Source: Trochalopteron elliotii (taxonomy: Eukaryota > Chordata > Aves > Passeriformes > Leiothrichidae). Taken from it: a DNA stretch of 64,000 nucleotides. Below the pieces are notes generated by a model. It worked only from the letters and a program-made list of their open reading frames with translations, ran no database searches and was not told the DNA's origin. The DNA lies in assembly GCA_024734555.1 (NCBI GenBank), contig JANPWX010020199.1:3666762-3730761 (forward strand), in the 5' to 3' direction. The position numbers and the translations under genes are program-made. Shown here piece by piece: positions 37,255-49,500 of the stretch (positions are counted from its first letter, which is position 1; the number at the start of each line of letters is the position of its first letter).

Positions 37255-39146
37255 AATGTTCCAGAATCATCCAAAACTGGTTAAGCCAGTTGCCTGAATC
37301 GTTATAGCCTTAAGAGCAAGTGGTACCAAAGAAATCTTCTGTTCAATTAAATTCTCTTTTGACAGTAAATCCATTGCTGGATGTACCAAAATATTCACAC
37401 TGACTCTGAGGAGTGGTTGTACCATTCCAAGCTGTTTAGAGCATTCACACACATAAAACAACTTTTCTTTCACCTGAAGAAAAGAAGAGGGAACCTTCCC
37501 AATTAATTACAAAGGTCTGGCTGAACTGCCACATTCATTGCAATACTTAATCCATTACAATGCATACAAAAACTTATTTCCCAGCAAATGTATCCAAGTT
37601 AATTGCACAATTTGGCGTCAAGTGTGTTGAATCTATTACACATAAAAGGACACATGGCACACGTATTTTGGTATTAATTTTACATTTTCAAAGTATGTTG
37701 AATTGTTTCCAAGAAATTACATATATGTATGGATCCTGAACTTTTTCAGAGAAGTCAAGCTCTTTAACTAAGAATATTATATAATCTTGTTAAACAAAGC
37801 TTTAAAAAACCATAGCATCTAACTACAAGAAGAGTTTGCCTCTTAGACTTCTAACTCAACAAATTATATAAAGTCTGCCAGCAAGTGAGCTGCCTTATTG
37901 TAAGAGGTACCTGTGTCTCACTTACCATGGCACATCATGTTATGAGTCAGCTCTGAAGAAGTTAAGAAATTCTCCATAAAATCTGAAGTGGAAAAGCATA
38001 TTCCCTCTCTACATATAGGAATTCATATACCTAATTAATATTGCTGTTCTAGTTTATATTTTATGCTTGCTTATTGGCTCTAAGGCCACTTTCTTTGAGA
38101 GTTCACTGGCATCTGGAAGTACTATTTCAAAAGGCAGCAGCACCCGGGTCTTATTCCCATGGAATTCCATGAACTAGCCAAAATCTGAATCAGGCTGTGG
38201 TTCAGGCTGGGGGCTTCCCAAGCAGTTGTCAGGTTCTGTCCTTCCTCCTTGGCTTGCAGCAGTGTGAAGGTTTATGGAGGATTTGAGCACTATTTTTAAT
38301 GAAATTCTTGCACCTGTAATTCACTGTTGCCTGTTCATTATCTGTGTATGGTTAACTTTGTATTTCCATTTATATTTTATATTAACATTATATTTCCATT
38401 TACCATACCATGAAAATGAGTCTCATTTCTACCTCCTTCTCAATTATTATTTCTTTATATGCTATGAGGTCTCTATAAGAGAGAACCAGTCTGTCTTAGT
38501 CTGCTTGTTATTATTTAGAGTATGAAATTAGTCACTTTCATTCCATGTTGCTAGCAAATTTCAGGAAATTATCTCTCTTTTTAAATCTTTCCTCCTTTCT
38601 GAAGAAGAGGGAGATTAAAATATACATCAAAGAGTTCAACATTTGTCACAATAGACTAAATCAAACTTCCAGCATTGACTTGAAAAAAACCAAGAAATTG
38701 AGTCTCTAAAGTTTATGCTTTTTATATATTAATAATTGGAAATAGGTGTTTAAAAGTATCAGCTGGTTTAATATCCACACATTCACCTACACTGGCAATT
38801 AGCAGTGGCAAAGAAGTGTGACAAATTCACATATGTCTATAAGACAGTAAATCTCAACAGCAGTTTTGGAAGCATCCACCATATCTCTGGTGCCCGTTAG
38901 CAGTTACCTGTTTGAACTTTATGCCAAGTCTATTCAATCCTCAGGGACAGACTCCAAGGAAAAGGGGCCCACTTGAGGATGTTAAAGACTGCACAGTTGT
39001 AGTCCTTCTGTAGACAAAATTTTACATTTAGACTCCAGCCCAAATGATTGATAACATGACAGACTATGACAAAGTTATGGCCTCCTTTTCACTGAAAAAC
39101 TTCTAACAGGTGTGTAATGTTACAAAAAATACTTTTGTAAGCTTCC

Positions 39147-39164
39147 TTTTTTTTTTTTTTTTTT
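39147..39164 (+). repeat. Poly-T tract (18 T)
   Basis: An uninterrupted run of 18 T. No polyadenylation signal or retrocopy is visible on the minus strand next to it. Confidence 0.85.
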
Positions 39165-39773
39165 CCTGCATACCCAGCACAAAGGACGTATGTAAGTTAT
39201 TACGACTTTGCACAAAATAAGTACTCTTTCAAAAATAAATTAAAATTTAATGTAATCCTTTTAGCTTTGTCACTTTTCAAGAGCAAATATATAACAATTC
39301 TACAATTAGTTGCCATTTCTTCTCTATAATATTAAAGGAACTCCTAGATTTTCAGTTGCTATTGAAATGTCTCTGTAAACTATGCAACCTTTCACACAAA
39401 AGATAATTACAAAAGTGCCAAAAATCATTTGACCACAACCAATAAATAATTTATGAGCTGAATGTCGGAGTAAGTATGATTCAGAAGAAAGTGTGCTATG
39501 GATTAATAGATTCAACATTTAACAGATTTGCACTTTTACTGTGTTCTTTTTTTTGCTGGTTCCTACTATGTTTAGTATCCTAGCCCAGAAAACAGCTCCT
39601 GACAATACAATCTATACGTGAATACACTGGCATCCCTATTCATTAGTCTCTTTGATGCTTAAAATACTTTTGCCTTCCTTCCAGAGCTTTTTATAAAGAG
39701 ATAGAGATTTTTTAGCGTGAAACTAACTACAAACCTTTTGTTCTGTTTATCTCATAGATAGATAGAAAGACAG

Positions 39774-39774
<1 letters not shown>

Positions 39775-39861
<87 letters not shown>
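39775..39861 (+). repeat. GATA tetranucleotide microsatellite, about 21 uninterrupted units
   Basis: Perfect GATA repeats run for 87 bases, preceded by an imperfect stretch (gatagatagaaagacaga, from about 39757) and ending in ttagata. Perfect arrays of this length are normally highly polymorphic, so this would work as a marker locus. Clustered GATA sequences could also bind GATA-family factors, but nothing here shows a function. Confidence 0.95.
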
Positions 39862-41506
39862 TAGATACCTTGATTTATGTACTGTTTTAGGATAGAACTA
39901 GTTCTGGTTCTGCTGTGAGTGTTAAGCTAGCCTTTGGTAATTTGGCTGCAGTTACCTATATTGCCTAAATACTGTCGGAACACTGATTAGTTAATTTTAA
40001 AGCCAGGATAGGCCATTACTATCAAACAGTCTGACCCTTGGTAGGTTGATGAGTGTTTCCCAGTAATTCCTGCACCAAGCTCAGTCATCTATGAATAATA
40101 GGTTGTGGTTACACTAATGACTCCTTTTGACCACCATTCTCATCATGCAGAACAAAGGTTCATGCAAATTACAACTGCACAGAAGAATATTAGAGTTCAA
40201 ATCTTAAGTAAGTTTAGCAAATTTGTCTGTGCAGCATGTCCTAAAAAGGTCAGAGAGCATTTTTTTCTGCCTTTTCAGCACTACGGATAATTACTGTTTG
40301 ATCTTCTGGCCTTCAGTCATATTGACACAGTGAAGTTTCAAATTCTAGTTGTCAAACACAGGAAATATGCAAAGAAAAAATTCATTTACCATGCAGTTTG
40401 CTAAAACATTTGATAGAGACCACAGGCATTCCCTTTTTCCTTCTAGAGGATTTTTAATTTGCCTGAGCAAAATAACCTTCTAGTTCTAAGAAAATGCTTA
40501 GAAATATACACAAAGGCCACATACATCATCGTCCTGTGCAATGCATTTGCTGCCAAACCCCAAATCACAGGGATCAGATGCAGTTTCAGCTTCCTAGAGC
40601 AACAAAGACTGAAGCTGCAAGAGGTTTTATAAAATGAGCTTGTGCTTTGCTTCATGTGGCCATGGGTCTGCTGGTTGTCTTTGGATAAATCCATAAGAAA
40701 TTCATGCCTCCATTTTGTTAGCTTCATGTTCCCAGCCCAGCTGGATCTAAGATTCAGTGTAAAAATCAGTATGGATGCAAAGTGGGCTGGCATTGCAACC
40801 CAGGACACTCCAGCTTGTCAGACTGACAGCCTGTCAGACCTGCCCAAGAAAGTGAGTGATTGGAATGCAGTATCTCTGCTTTACATGAGGTTTCCTGTTT
40901 AGTTCTTCATCCATGAGAGGAGTGTGCAATAATATTTGATGAAGAAAATACTTCACAAATCAGAATAAAAAGATCCATGGAAATATATAATTCTCCTACA
41001 ATTGGAGTTTCATTTTTTTCAGAACTTCTTGCTGACTCATATAGGAATGAAAGAGCTCCCCATTCACAGGAGGTTTGGTCTCTAACTTAGCAAAGATAAC
41101 CGGTCTGTATCGTGAAAAGCACTAAGGACAGAGGCAATCCCAAAGAGTATAAATAGTTTTCAGCACACATTGGGCAACTATTTGGAGAACAAAAATAGTC
41201 TGTGTGTGAGGCTTTGGGAGTGGGTGAGGGCAGTACAAGTGCCAATTCAAAGCCAGAGACTGGCTGACCTAGATGGGCTTCCTGACCTTTTTCCATCCTT
41301 AAAACCTCCCCATTCTTCTCTGCACTGGAAGTCGTCTGTTTGTAATTAGGGGCAGTTACTGCTTTCTCTGGCTTCCTCCTTCTGTGGGTTAGTTGTGTTT
41401 GGCATGAAGCAGCAGTATTTGAGGAGTGCTTGTGCCCCCCACTCCAGCACTTGGTTAAGCCAATCAGTGGAAAAAATGACAGTACTGTCTGGCATGGAAC
41501 ACAGGT

Positions 41507-41532
41507 GTTAAAATACTTTGTTAAAATACTTT
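41507..41532. repeat. Exact 13-bp tandem duplication
   Basis: gttaaaatacttt occurs twice head to tail (41507-41519 and 41520-41532). Confidence 0.9.
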
Positions 41533-41756
41533 ACTAAAGTAGAAAAAATAACAACTATTAGGAAGTGACCCCGAACTCAAACTTTTTATTATAGGTGGGA
41601 GAAGCCATTTTCCTTTTAATATACTGTAAATGCAAATGCTGTTTTTTCTCTTGTTTCTTTCATGCTGTTCAACATGGAAATGAGTATAATCTATTTTTAT
41701 TGCATACAATTTTGTTGTAGGCTCATGAAGAGCTGACCTATGACTTAGCAGATTCC

Positions 41757-41771
41757 TTTTTTTTTTTTTTT
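41757..41771 (+). repeat. Poly-T tract (15 T)
   Basis: An uninterrupted run of 15 T with no associated retrocopy. Confidence 0.85.
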
Positions 41772-42594
41772 GTTAGAAATTTAGCCAGATCATAAAAACA
41801 AACTTTAAAATAACTCTGCTGGCCAATTTCCAGCAACAGAGTGTGAGGTTATTCCTGTAGAGCTACAAAGAAGAAGAAAAATTGTTGGAAAATTCTGAGC
41901 TCAATGACCTTCTGATGAGTGTCTTCTGAGAAATGCCATTCTACTCTATAAAGCAGGAAAAAAGGTGCTCAGGAGGAAGGAGTAATGCCTCATCCATGCT
42001 CTTCTGGAATGTGTCTTTGCTGTTGGCCATGACATGATGAGCTGTGAGTGCAATCTTGCAAATCAAGCATCCACAATCATGCAAAATTGTAGCTAGTGTC
42101 CACTCCTACATCTCCCAATGAAAAGCACACTAGGCAATTTAAGATGTGTGTTTCTGCTTTGGGATTAAACAAGAGAGCATTATTTCAAAATTATTCCAAA
42201 AATATGTTCCTAATATACAGAGATAAAAGAGTACTTCACATACAAGAGGAAACATTAAAATGTCCATCCATTTTACCTCACGTTGTTAAAAACTCGGGCT
42301 CTGAGTCAGGAGAGCATTTCAGCACGTACCTAAGCACTAATGCCTGAGCTGCAAAACACAGATTACTCAGGAAGAGGAAGTACACCTTGCCAACACCAGT
42401 TAGTGTCTCTGTGTATGTGTATGCGTGTGTGTGTGTATTATTCATCCAGAAAGTAAAAAGTGGGAATCAATAGTACTTAAAAGACTAGGAGATGAACACC
42501 AAGTTGGTATTATTTTTATGGCATATTTTTACTCAGAAAAGTAAGATCTACTAAAGAAAAGAAAGTAGCCCTGATCTGTATTCAGGCTCTATGG

Positions 42595-43078
42595 AAAAAG
42601 AGGATGGTTGCCCAGAGAAAGGCAGTACAGCTGGGGAAGTGTCTGGAGAACAAGCCTGATGAGGGGCAACTGAGGGACCTGGGGATGTTTAGACTTGAGA
42701 AAGGAAGGCTAAGGAGAAACGGCTAAGGAGAAACATGTTTGCTTCCTACAACCACCTGAAAAGACACTGTGGCCAGCTGGGGGGTCAGCCCCAGCTACCA
42801 ACAGGACAAGAGGAAAGTTGCACCAGGGGATGTTCAGGTTGGATATCAGGCAAAATTTCTTTGCTGAAATAGTGGATGAGCATTGGAACATGCTCCCCAT
42901 GGAAGCAGTGGATTCACCATCCCTGGAAGCATCCGAAAGTTAGTAGACATGACAGCTTGTGATAGACATGACAGGTTTAGTGGGTATTTGGTTAAATTTA
43001 GGTGCTATTTAGTTAAATTTTGGACTTGATTATCTTGGAGGACTTTTCCAATCTTGATGAATCTACAGTTCTGTTCTG
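42595..43078 (+). mobile_element. CR1 non-LTR retrotransposon fragment, 3' end, plus strand
   Basis: A 5'-truncated CR1 copy. It starts in the ORF2 C-terminal region (frame reading CLENKPDEGQLRDLGMFRLEK, quoted here only in part: DLGMFRLEKGRLRRN). It continues with 'acaagaggaaagttgcacca', 'ttcaggttggatatcagg' and 'agtggattcaccatccctgg', and ends with 'ggacttttccaatcttgatg' and worn tail octamers. A 14-bp exact tandem duplication, ggctaaggagaaac, at 42707-42734 shifts the frame inside the coding remnant. Wording differs from the copy at 36.7 kb, so the two are probably different CR1 subfamilies. Confidence 0.88.
42707..42734. repeat. Exact 14-bp tandem duplication inside CR1
   Basis: ggctaaggagaaac is repeated directly (42707-42720, 42721-42734). 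Fourteen is not a multiple of three, so it breaks the CR1 reading frame and must have arisen in this copy or in a dead ancestor. Confidence 0.9.
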
Positions 43079-46000
43079 AGATATGATTCAGTGTTGTGGA
43101 ACAAATCACCAGAAAACATTGGTGAATTCAGCAGTGTTCATGGATGAGAAAAATTGTCCATGGCTTTGGTGGTTAACTGCTTACTGAGGAAGGGTCATAA
43201 ACAGCTCTGTGTTCTCTGTTGAGCAGCAGGGCTGTGAGGTTCAGCACTATTCCCCCCTTCAGCCATCATCAGAAACACAGGCATCTAAGTGGTAAGAAAA
43301 ATAATAAGATGATTAGGAAGTGGGGATAGGTAATAGCTCACAGTTGCCTTGTAAACTAAGACATGGGAAAAATGTGTTGAGAGACCTCTTGCATGGCTGA
43401 TTGAGACAGGAAGAAGAGCAATGGAAGGCAGTAATATGGGGCAAAGAAGAAGATAAGGGCTACCACAGGCTGCTGAGGATCTATATCCGAGGTACCTTGG
43501 CATGGATTAGAAGAAGAAACAACAGCTCAGCCCTGAGAATAAGGAAGACTCAGCCAGGCCTCAGGAAAATACTCCAAAAAAAGGGCTCAGAGCTTTTTAG
43601 GATATGCACATTAAAGGATTTATATTTGACTATATTTTTATCCTGCAGTGGTGAGGAGTGAATGTGTAAATAACTGTTGGTGTCTCTAATGCCCATGGGT
43701 CTGAGAGTTTGGTTTTTTTGTTGGCTGGGAGTAGATTTTTTTTCAGGGGCTGATGTTTAGAAATAACCTTTCTTCTACCAATGTCAGAGTGAATTTTTCT
43801 TGACAACTGCTATTAGTCTGGCATGAATATTTTTGTGCTTAATTTGATATTTAGAGTTTCTCTATGGGAATATTATAGAGAAATGATGAAACATTGTTAA
43901 AAGTCTGATATCTAGCAGTGTGCCCATATTTGGTTCAGCATTGGTCAGTTTTGTTCCTTTAACTGGTTCCCTTCAACTGGCTCCTCCTTGAAAATTTCAG
44001 GACATTCACTTCTTCAAAATGCAGTACACAAGTAGAAGAGCTTTATGGTAGAATGTCCAGCCTTTCCACAGCTACCCTAGCTATACATGTTTAAAAAAGT
44101 CCTAACATAAAACACTATCTAATACTACACTCCTTCGTTTAGTCAAATTGACCAAAAATTTATGCATGTATTTTTAAGCATCAGAGACTTATATTACAAC
44201 TTCATTTCCTTACTAGAGAAAATTTTGAAGCTTAAAATTAAGGTGGAGTACAATGTATAATCTGCAAATGAAAAAGTAAGTTTTACATTTCTGTAAGATG
44301 AAATAGCCTTCTGAAAAATTTGCTATCAAGTTTTGTCTAAGAGCACCAGAAAAATACACAAATAAAATATGTGAATAGCTTATAAGACTCTCAAGTTGAA
44401 TATTAAAGCATCTGTTTTAAAAGAATATACTATAATTGAAAGGACTTGAAGTGAATCAGAATTTCAGATTCCCCAAACATAACGCGTCATAAAGAAGTCA
44501 ATTGATTCATTCACTATACAAAGTAATGGATGGATTGCTGCATTACAAGGAAATCATTCTCTCCTCAGGCTCTGTGCCTCATGTAAACCACATCAGTAAA
44601 GCAGAAATGGTTCTCTGGTTTAGCCTATGCTCCAAGATTTCATTAAATTAGATTACTACTGTAGCTTGATAGGGAGGATTATTCTGTCTTTCTCCATGTA
44701 GATTTGTGCTAGAGTATGTATGGATTCTGAAGCTTTATATATTTGAGTCTGGAAGAAAAGCCAATACTGGTTACAAAGATCATACACATAGAGGCAATAT
44801 TTAGCATCAGCACGGGATATAATCTCCTATATAGAATAGCAGAAAAGTAAAAAATAAAAAATATGAAAAAACCCAGAAATAGTAAAGTGAAGATCATTAC
44901 AATATCATGAGGGAAATAGATCAGTGCTATTGGTTGTAGCCTGAACACCTGCTGTTCTACAAAGAACCCCCAAAAATGAGTGAAAACCATCCTTTCAAAT
45001 GTGCCTTGCAGCTCTGAGACAAACAACAACTGCAAAAGAAGCAGAATTGACAAATTATAATGGTAATATAAGTATTTTGTCATTACAATACTTGTTACTT
45101 GTGGATCTTCTCCTGGTACCCAATGTCTGACATATATTTCTGCCAGGCACCTTTTGTAGAAGAAAGATTGCAAACTTTTTCCTCACCCATGAAAAGGAGG
45201 ACTCAATGTAGTTTCATTTGCATCTGGCTCAAAGAGCGAATCATGATTTTTTGGGAAGTTTTTCACATTACAAGTAGACAGCAGTTCTGGATGAAGTGTT
45301 TAAGGATTTTAGAATACTCTTTGGAAGGAAAAACATAAATATAGTTTCAGGCACGCAACATTTTCTCATGTGCAAGCTCAATGGGTAAATGATCAGTATT
45401 GTGAGTCACGTAGACACTTCTGAGACCACTTTCTTTATCTTTGCTCCTTAATCAGCTTTAAGATCTCTTTGGGCTGATAGTCACAAGTTTACCTGAAGGA
45501 CACAAAGGAACATGACTGCATGTGAGTAACATACTTCCCATTTAGGTCAATGTAAACCTGTGTTGTCAGATCAGCCAAAACACCACCTGAGTCCTGGGGA
45601 CCTCTCAATCTCAGCAGAAACCTTCGCCCTCTAGTTTATAATCATGATAGTAGTTCACAAAACAATTGCCAGGCCTCAATTCATTTTGAAATGGTCTGCC
45701 CTCAATTTGTTCATCCCAGCAATCTGAGCATCTGCACAGTGAGAACACAGTGTAACTGATCATATACAAACTGTGAAATGTAATGGGAAAAGGGTTAACA
45801 TCTGCAATTGCCATGATTTTACACCTAATCCTAGCAGCAGCCATTTTAGAAAAGCACTGGAAAAGCAACAATTTTGCAAAAAATTGTTTCCTGTGGTGAC
45901 AGAGAGAGGGAAATTTCATTCTTTGATTTGAAGTTAAAGAAACAAAAGCATATTAAAGGATTCAGGAAGATCAGAGAGCAAATATAGAGACTCTTCTCAG

Positions 46001-46504
46001 TGAATTTTGGGAAGAGTCATCTGATAGTACCATGCAAAGAGACCACCTAATTCTAAAACCTATTTAAATTGTTAAACTTATGTTAAATGTAAAAGGTTTC
46101 TGCTTCTCACTGAACTCACCCCAGCAGTATCACAGTTTTTATACTACATTTCTAGATGGTTGTTATCAGCTGTGAGATTATGAGACAATGTAGTGATTAT
46201 AAAGCCTGATCCAACTTCTCACTGAACTTACTAGCAATCTTGTTGACTTCAAAGGCAGTTGGACCAAGAGCTAAATTAGGACTTCAAAATGTCAAGTCCT
46301 GTGAAAATTCCACTGTACAAGCCAATGATAAATGCAAATGCAGCTAATGCAGCAAAGAAATATTAAAGTTGAAGACTCAAACCTCCCCAAATTACGAGAA
46401 CTGTAATTTAATCCTATCACAGTTTATTATCCTAACCCTCCTGCATGGCACTTGCAGGCTATATTGCAGACACTTGCTTCTTCTTTATTGAAAATTTGTG
46501 TTTC

Positions 46505-46522
46505 TTTTTTTTTTTTTTTTTT
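46505..46522 (+). repeat. Poly-T tract (18 T)
   Basis: A run of 18 T, then C and six more T. With the downstream AG at about 46543 it imitates a splice acceptor tract, but no coding exon is recognisable after it. Confidence 0.8.
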
Positions 46523-49500
46523 CTTTTTTCCCTGGTATTAAGGAATATATTAATAGGCAGCTGAACAGATCTTTTGATCTAACTGATCTTTGCAGCATAC
46601 CAACACGTAATGGTAGCAACCCTCTCCAGCTCAAGCAACATCTGCCTGAAATTCTTAATGGCACCTTTGAGCTCCCTCTCCCTGAGCTTCCTTGATGGTG
46701 TTAGCTTGACTTGCCAAAGGAAATAAAGTCCTTTTCATGACACAATATTCCAATATGGCTGCAATGGAGAAAAAGTGCATTCTCAAAACTCATGTCTAAT
46801 TTGAGTAAGTGGTCCAGAGATTACTTTGAGGAATACACATCTACTGTGCTGAGGCAGTTGTGAGTTGGTTCTGAGTCTACAGCTACCCTGCAGCAAAGCT
46901 GGTACTTATTGTTAAATGCATGGGGCTACATTTTATGGAGAAAGGATACGACGTAGTACAGCCAATCATTTGACACCTGCCCTTACAGGCATGCAAGGAC
47001 ATCCTACCACCTGCAGCCACCTACAGACCACCCGCATAAACTTCCTGCACCTTAATTCACCATCCATAAAATGTGAGAACAGCATGGTACTGCTTCTTGG
47101 GAGGCTTGTGAGATTAATGACTTTGAATCTTATAAGCACCCTGATACTGTGTTTAACAGAACTGCATTACTAAGACAGATTTGAGGCTTCCTTATGAAGG
47201 TTCTGGAGAAGAGAGCACAGTATCCCAGTCTGTCTTGATGCACTAGGGGAAGGGAAAGGGTCTTGTCCTAATGTTCGTTCCTAGTTAAAAATCTGTTCTT
47301 GTGGTATATATCAGCACAGTATGTGCCATTGATAAATAGTTTTTCTTGGCAGTGGACCAAAACGTTCAAAGTTTTCAGGTCTCTCCATATGATATAAGTA
47401 TTTCAACGGGCCAGAGAGACATGCTGTTATGAGGGCATGCATGACAGGACATATTCGCAATTCATCTGCAAATTATTTTATTTCATCTGAACCCTGTTCT
47501 GCTTAACGAGAGAGAAAAGATTTTTATTAGATAGAACATTGCTCAAGACTGAGCAAAGGATTGTATTAGATAAAAATTCTCCCATGCCTATTCTTTTTGT
47601 TCGTTACTCGCTTTTTCCAAAGAATATTAACAACTACACTGATATATTATGTTCTCCTGACTCTTTTTGTACTTAACAGTGTGCTAAACAGTGTTGCAAG
47701 TAAATCAAAGGCTAACAGATTTCTATTTCCTAACAATAACAAGTTACACTTGTCTTCTCATCTATTGCTTTCTGAAGTCTAGATCAATTGACTTAATCTT
47801 TTTCTAAGCATAAAAGCCGTTCTGTCCTCTTTTTCTGTTTGATATTCTTAAGCTATTATTATTGTTTGTTTGTATTACAGTAGCCATCAAGACCCAGTGA
47901 AAATCAAGGCCCACCATAATATGTACTGAACACAGCACACTGTCAAACACTCAGAACACTCTTTTTTCCTAGACATTTATATAATAGTAACCAGCAGAAA
48001 TGTTATAAAATAATCCTTATTTTAAAAGTAGGATAGTAAAATGCAGGTCTTTAATGATATTTAAGTATTTCATTCTCTTTGCAGAAGGAAGCCATAATAA
48101 TGCTGTAGTCCTCAGATGTTCCTTTGTTTGCCACAGGCTGTGAATATGTGGGACAAAGAAGACCCAAAGCAGTTTCTGAGTATCACTTGGAAGTATTTCA
48201 GATATAATGATTAATATGTATACTGCAGCCTGGTAATTTCTGCTTCAAAATGCAATCCTTTGCTCTGTTTTGAACAATGACATACTCAGTGAAAAGACAT
48301 TTTGTCTGTTCTATCTGAAAAAAAAAGGTGGATTTCAGCAGTTTTCAAACACATTGAAGAAGCTGGGCTGTAACGTTACAGTATTTCACAGAAAGTCTCC
48401 AACTACACTAGGTGTGAACCTAGATCATCAGTCCTAGTGACACGAGCATCTTAAATATTTTCCTAATATATTTCCTCTATTCAACCAACACTAGGTAATC
48501 CTTGGTGAAATATCAAATTCTGTCTATCATGAATAACTAAAACTTGCCACAGAAGCATTCAGAAACCTATGTGCCTTCTTCATCTTAGAGATATGTTATT
48601 TTATTGCTGTTTTTTCTTCAGAATCCCAGCTGCTCTTGGGCATTTGTGGAGGTGGAAGGCAGACAAGCATTCAAGACCCAAGGTTTAGGGGCATGGGGTG
48701 CAAGAACAGGAGCACAAGTCTATGAAATAACAATGTCAGACATGTGGGAGCTATAAAGCACATAACCTATCTTTCTGCTTGGGAAAGCCATGGTGACATG
48801 GGAACAGATGTCACTGGTGCGTGCTATGCTGTACAGAGTGGTCTGAACTAGCTGCTACTGCTAAAGGGCAGGTGTTTTGTGAGGAGCTGCTAGCTGATGC
48901 TTGTGCATAAGAATCCTTTATTTCCTATAGTACTGTGGTTGACTGATTACTGTTCTTTTCACAGAACCTGAATGTGATTTGGATGGACAGCAACAACTCT
49001 CAAATCTCATAAATGAAGATCACATGATAAATGAATATTTATGATGAATATCCAGCTTTGCCCGACTTCATACCCAATGAGACCTCTCTCAGATTTCATT
49101 GACAGCCGCTTCAGCTCAGAAGGCAAGGAGGAAGTGGTGAAAGCAAGCTATAGTGGAAACTTGATAGAGACATTGTAGAAGTGTAGTGGTGTATCACTTG
49201 CCATCCCCAGCATTTCCCACAGTGGAGATGAAAGGAATTTGTGGGAATGTCTGTCAGACAGAAAAGGCTGATATGGTGTACATCATAACTCTGCCTTCCA
49301 AAGCATAGCCATGCAGAAGGTATGTGACAAAACAGATGTAAATTTTTGAACAGAAGTAAGCAGATGAGGGTAAAGTGTATCCAGAGTCTGTTCCTTCCAG
49401 GTAAACCTTGGAAACCTGAATTAGGGAACCTTTACACCAACTCACCAATCTGTTGTGCCACAGTGCAAGAGTTGAAGAGCTGCATAGAGCAGCATCCTAC

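Larger units (their letters stand above)
37255..42590. other. Noncoding stretch with microsatellites, no gene recognised
   Basis: It holds the GATA array at 39775-39861, poly-T runs at 39147-39164 and 41757-41771, and a 13-bp tandem duplication at 41507-41532. The longest open frame is 121 codons (40443-40808, minus), with an 86-codon frame overlapping it on the plus strand; neither has recognisable domains. No RNA gene is seen. Confidence 0.6.

Noticed and set aside
46498..46695. Poly-T plus tattaag followed by an open frame, as a splice acceptor and exon
   Set aside because: The open frame resembles no protein family I know, and poly-T runs occur elsewhere in the window without exons.
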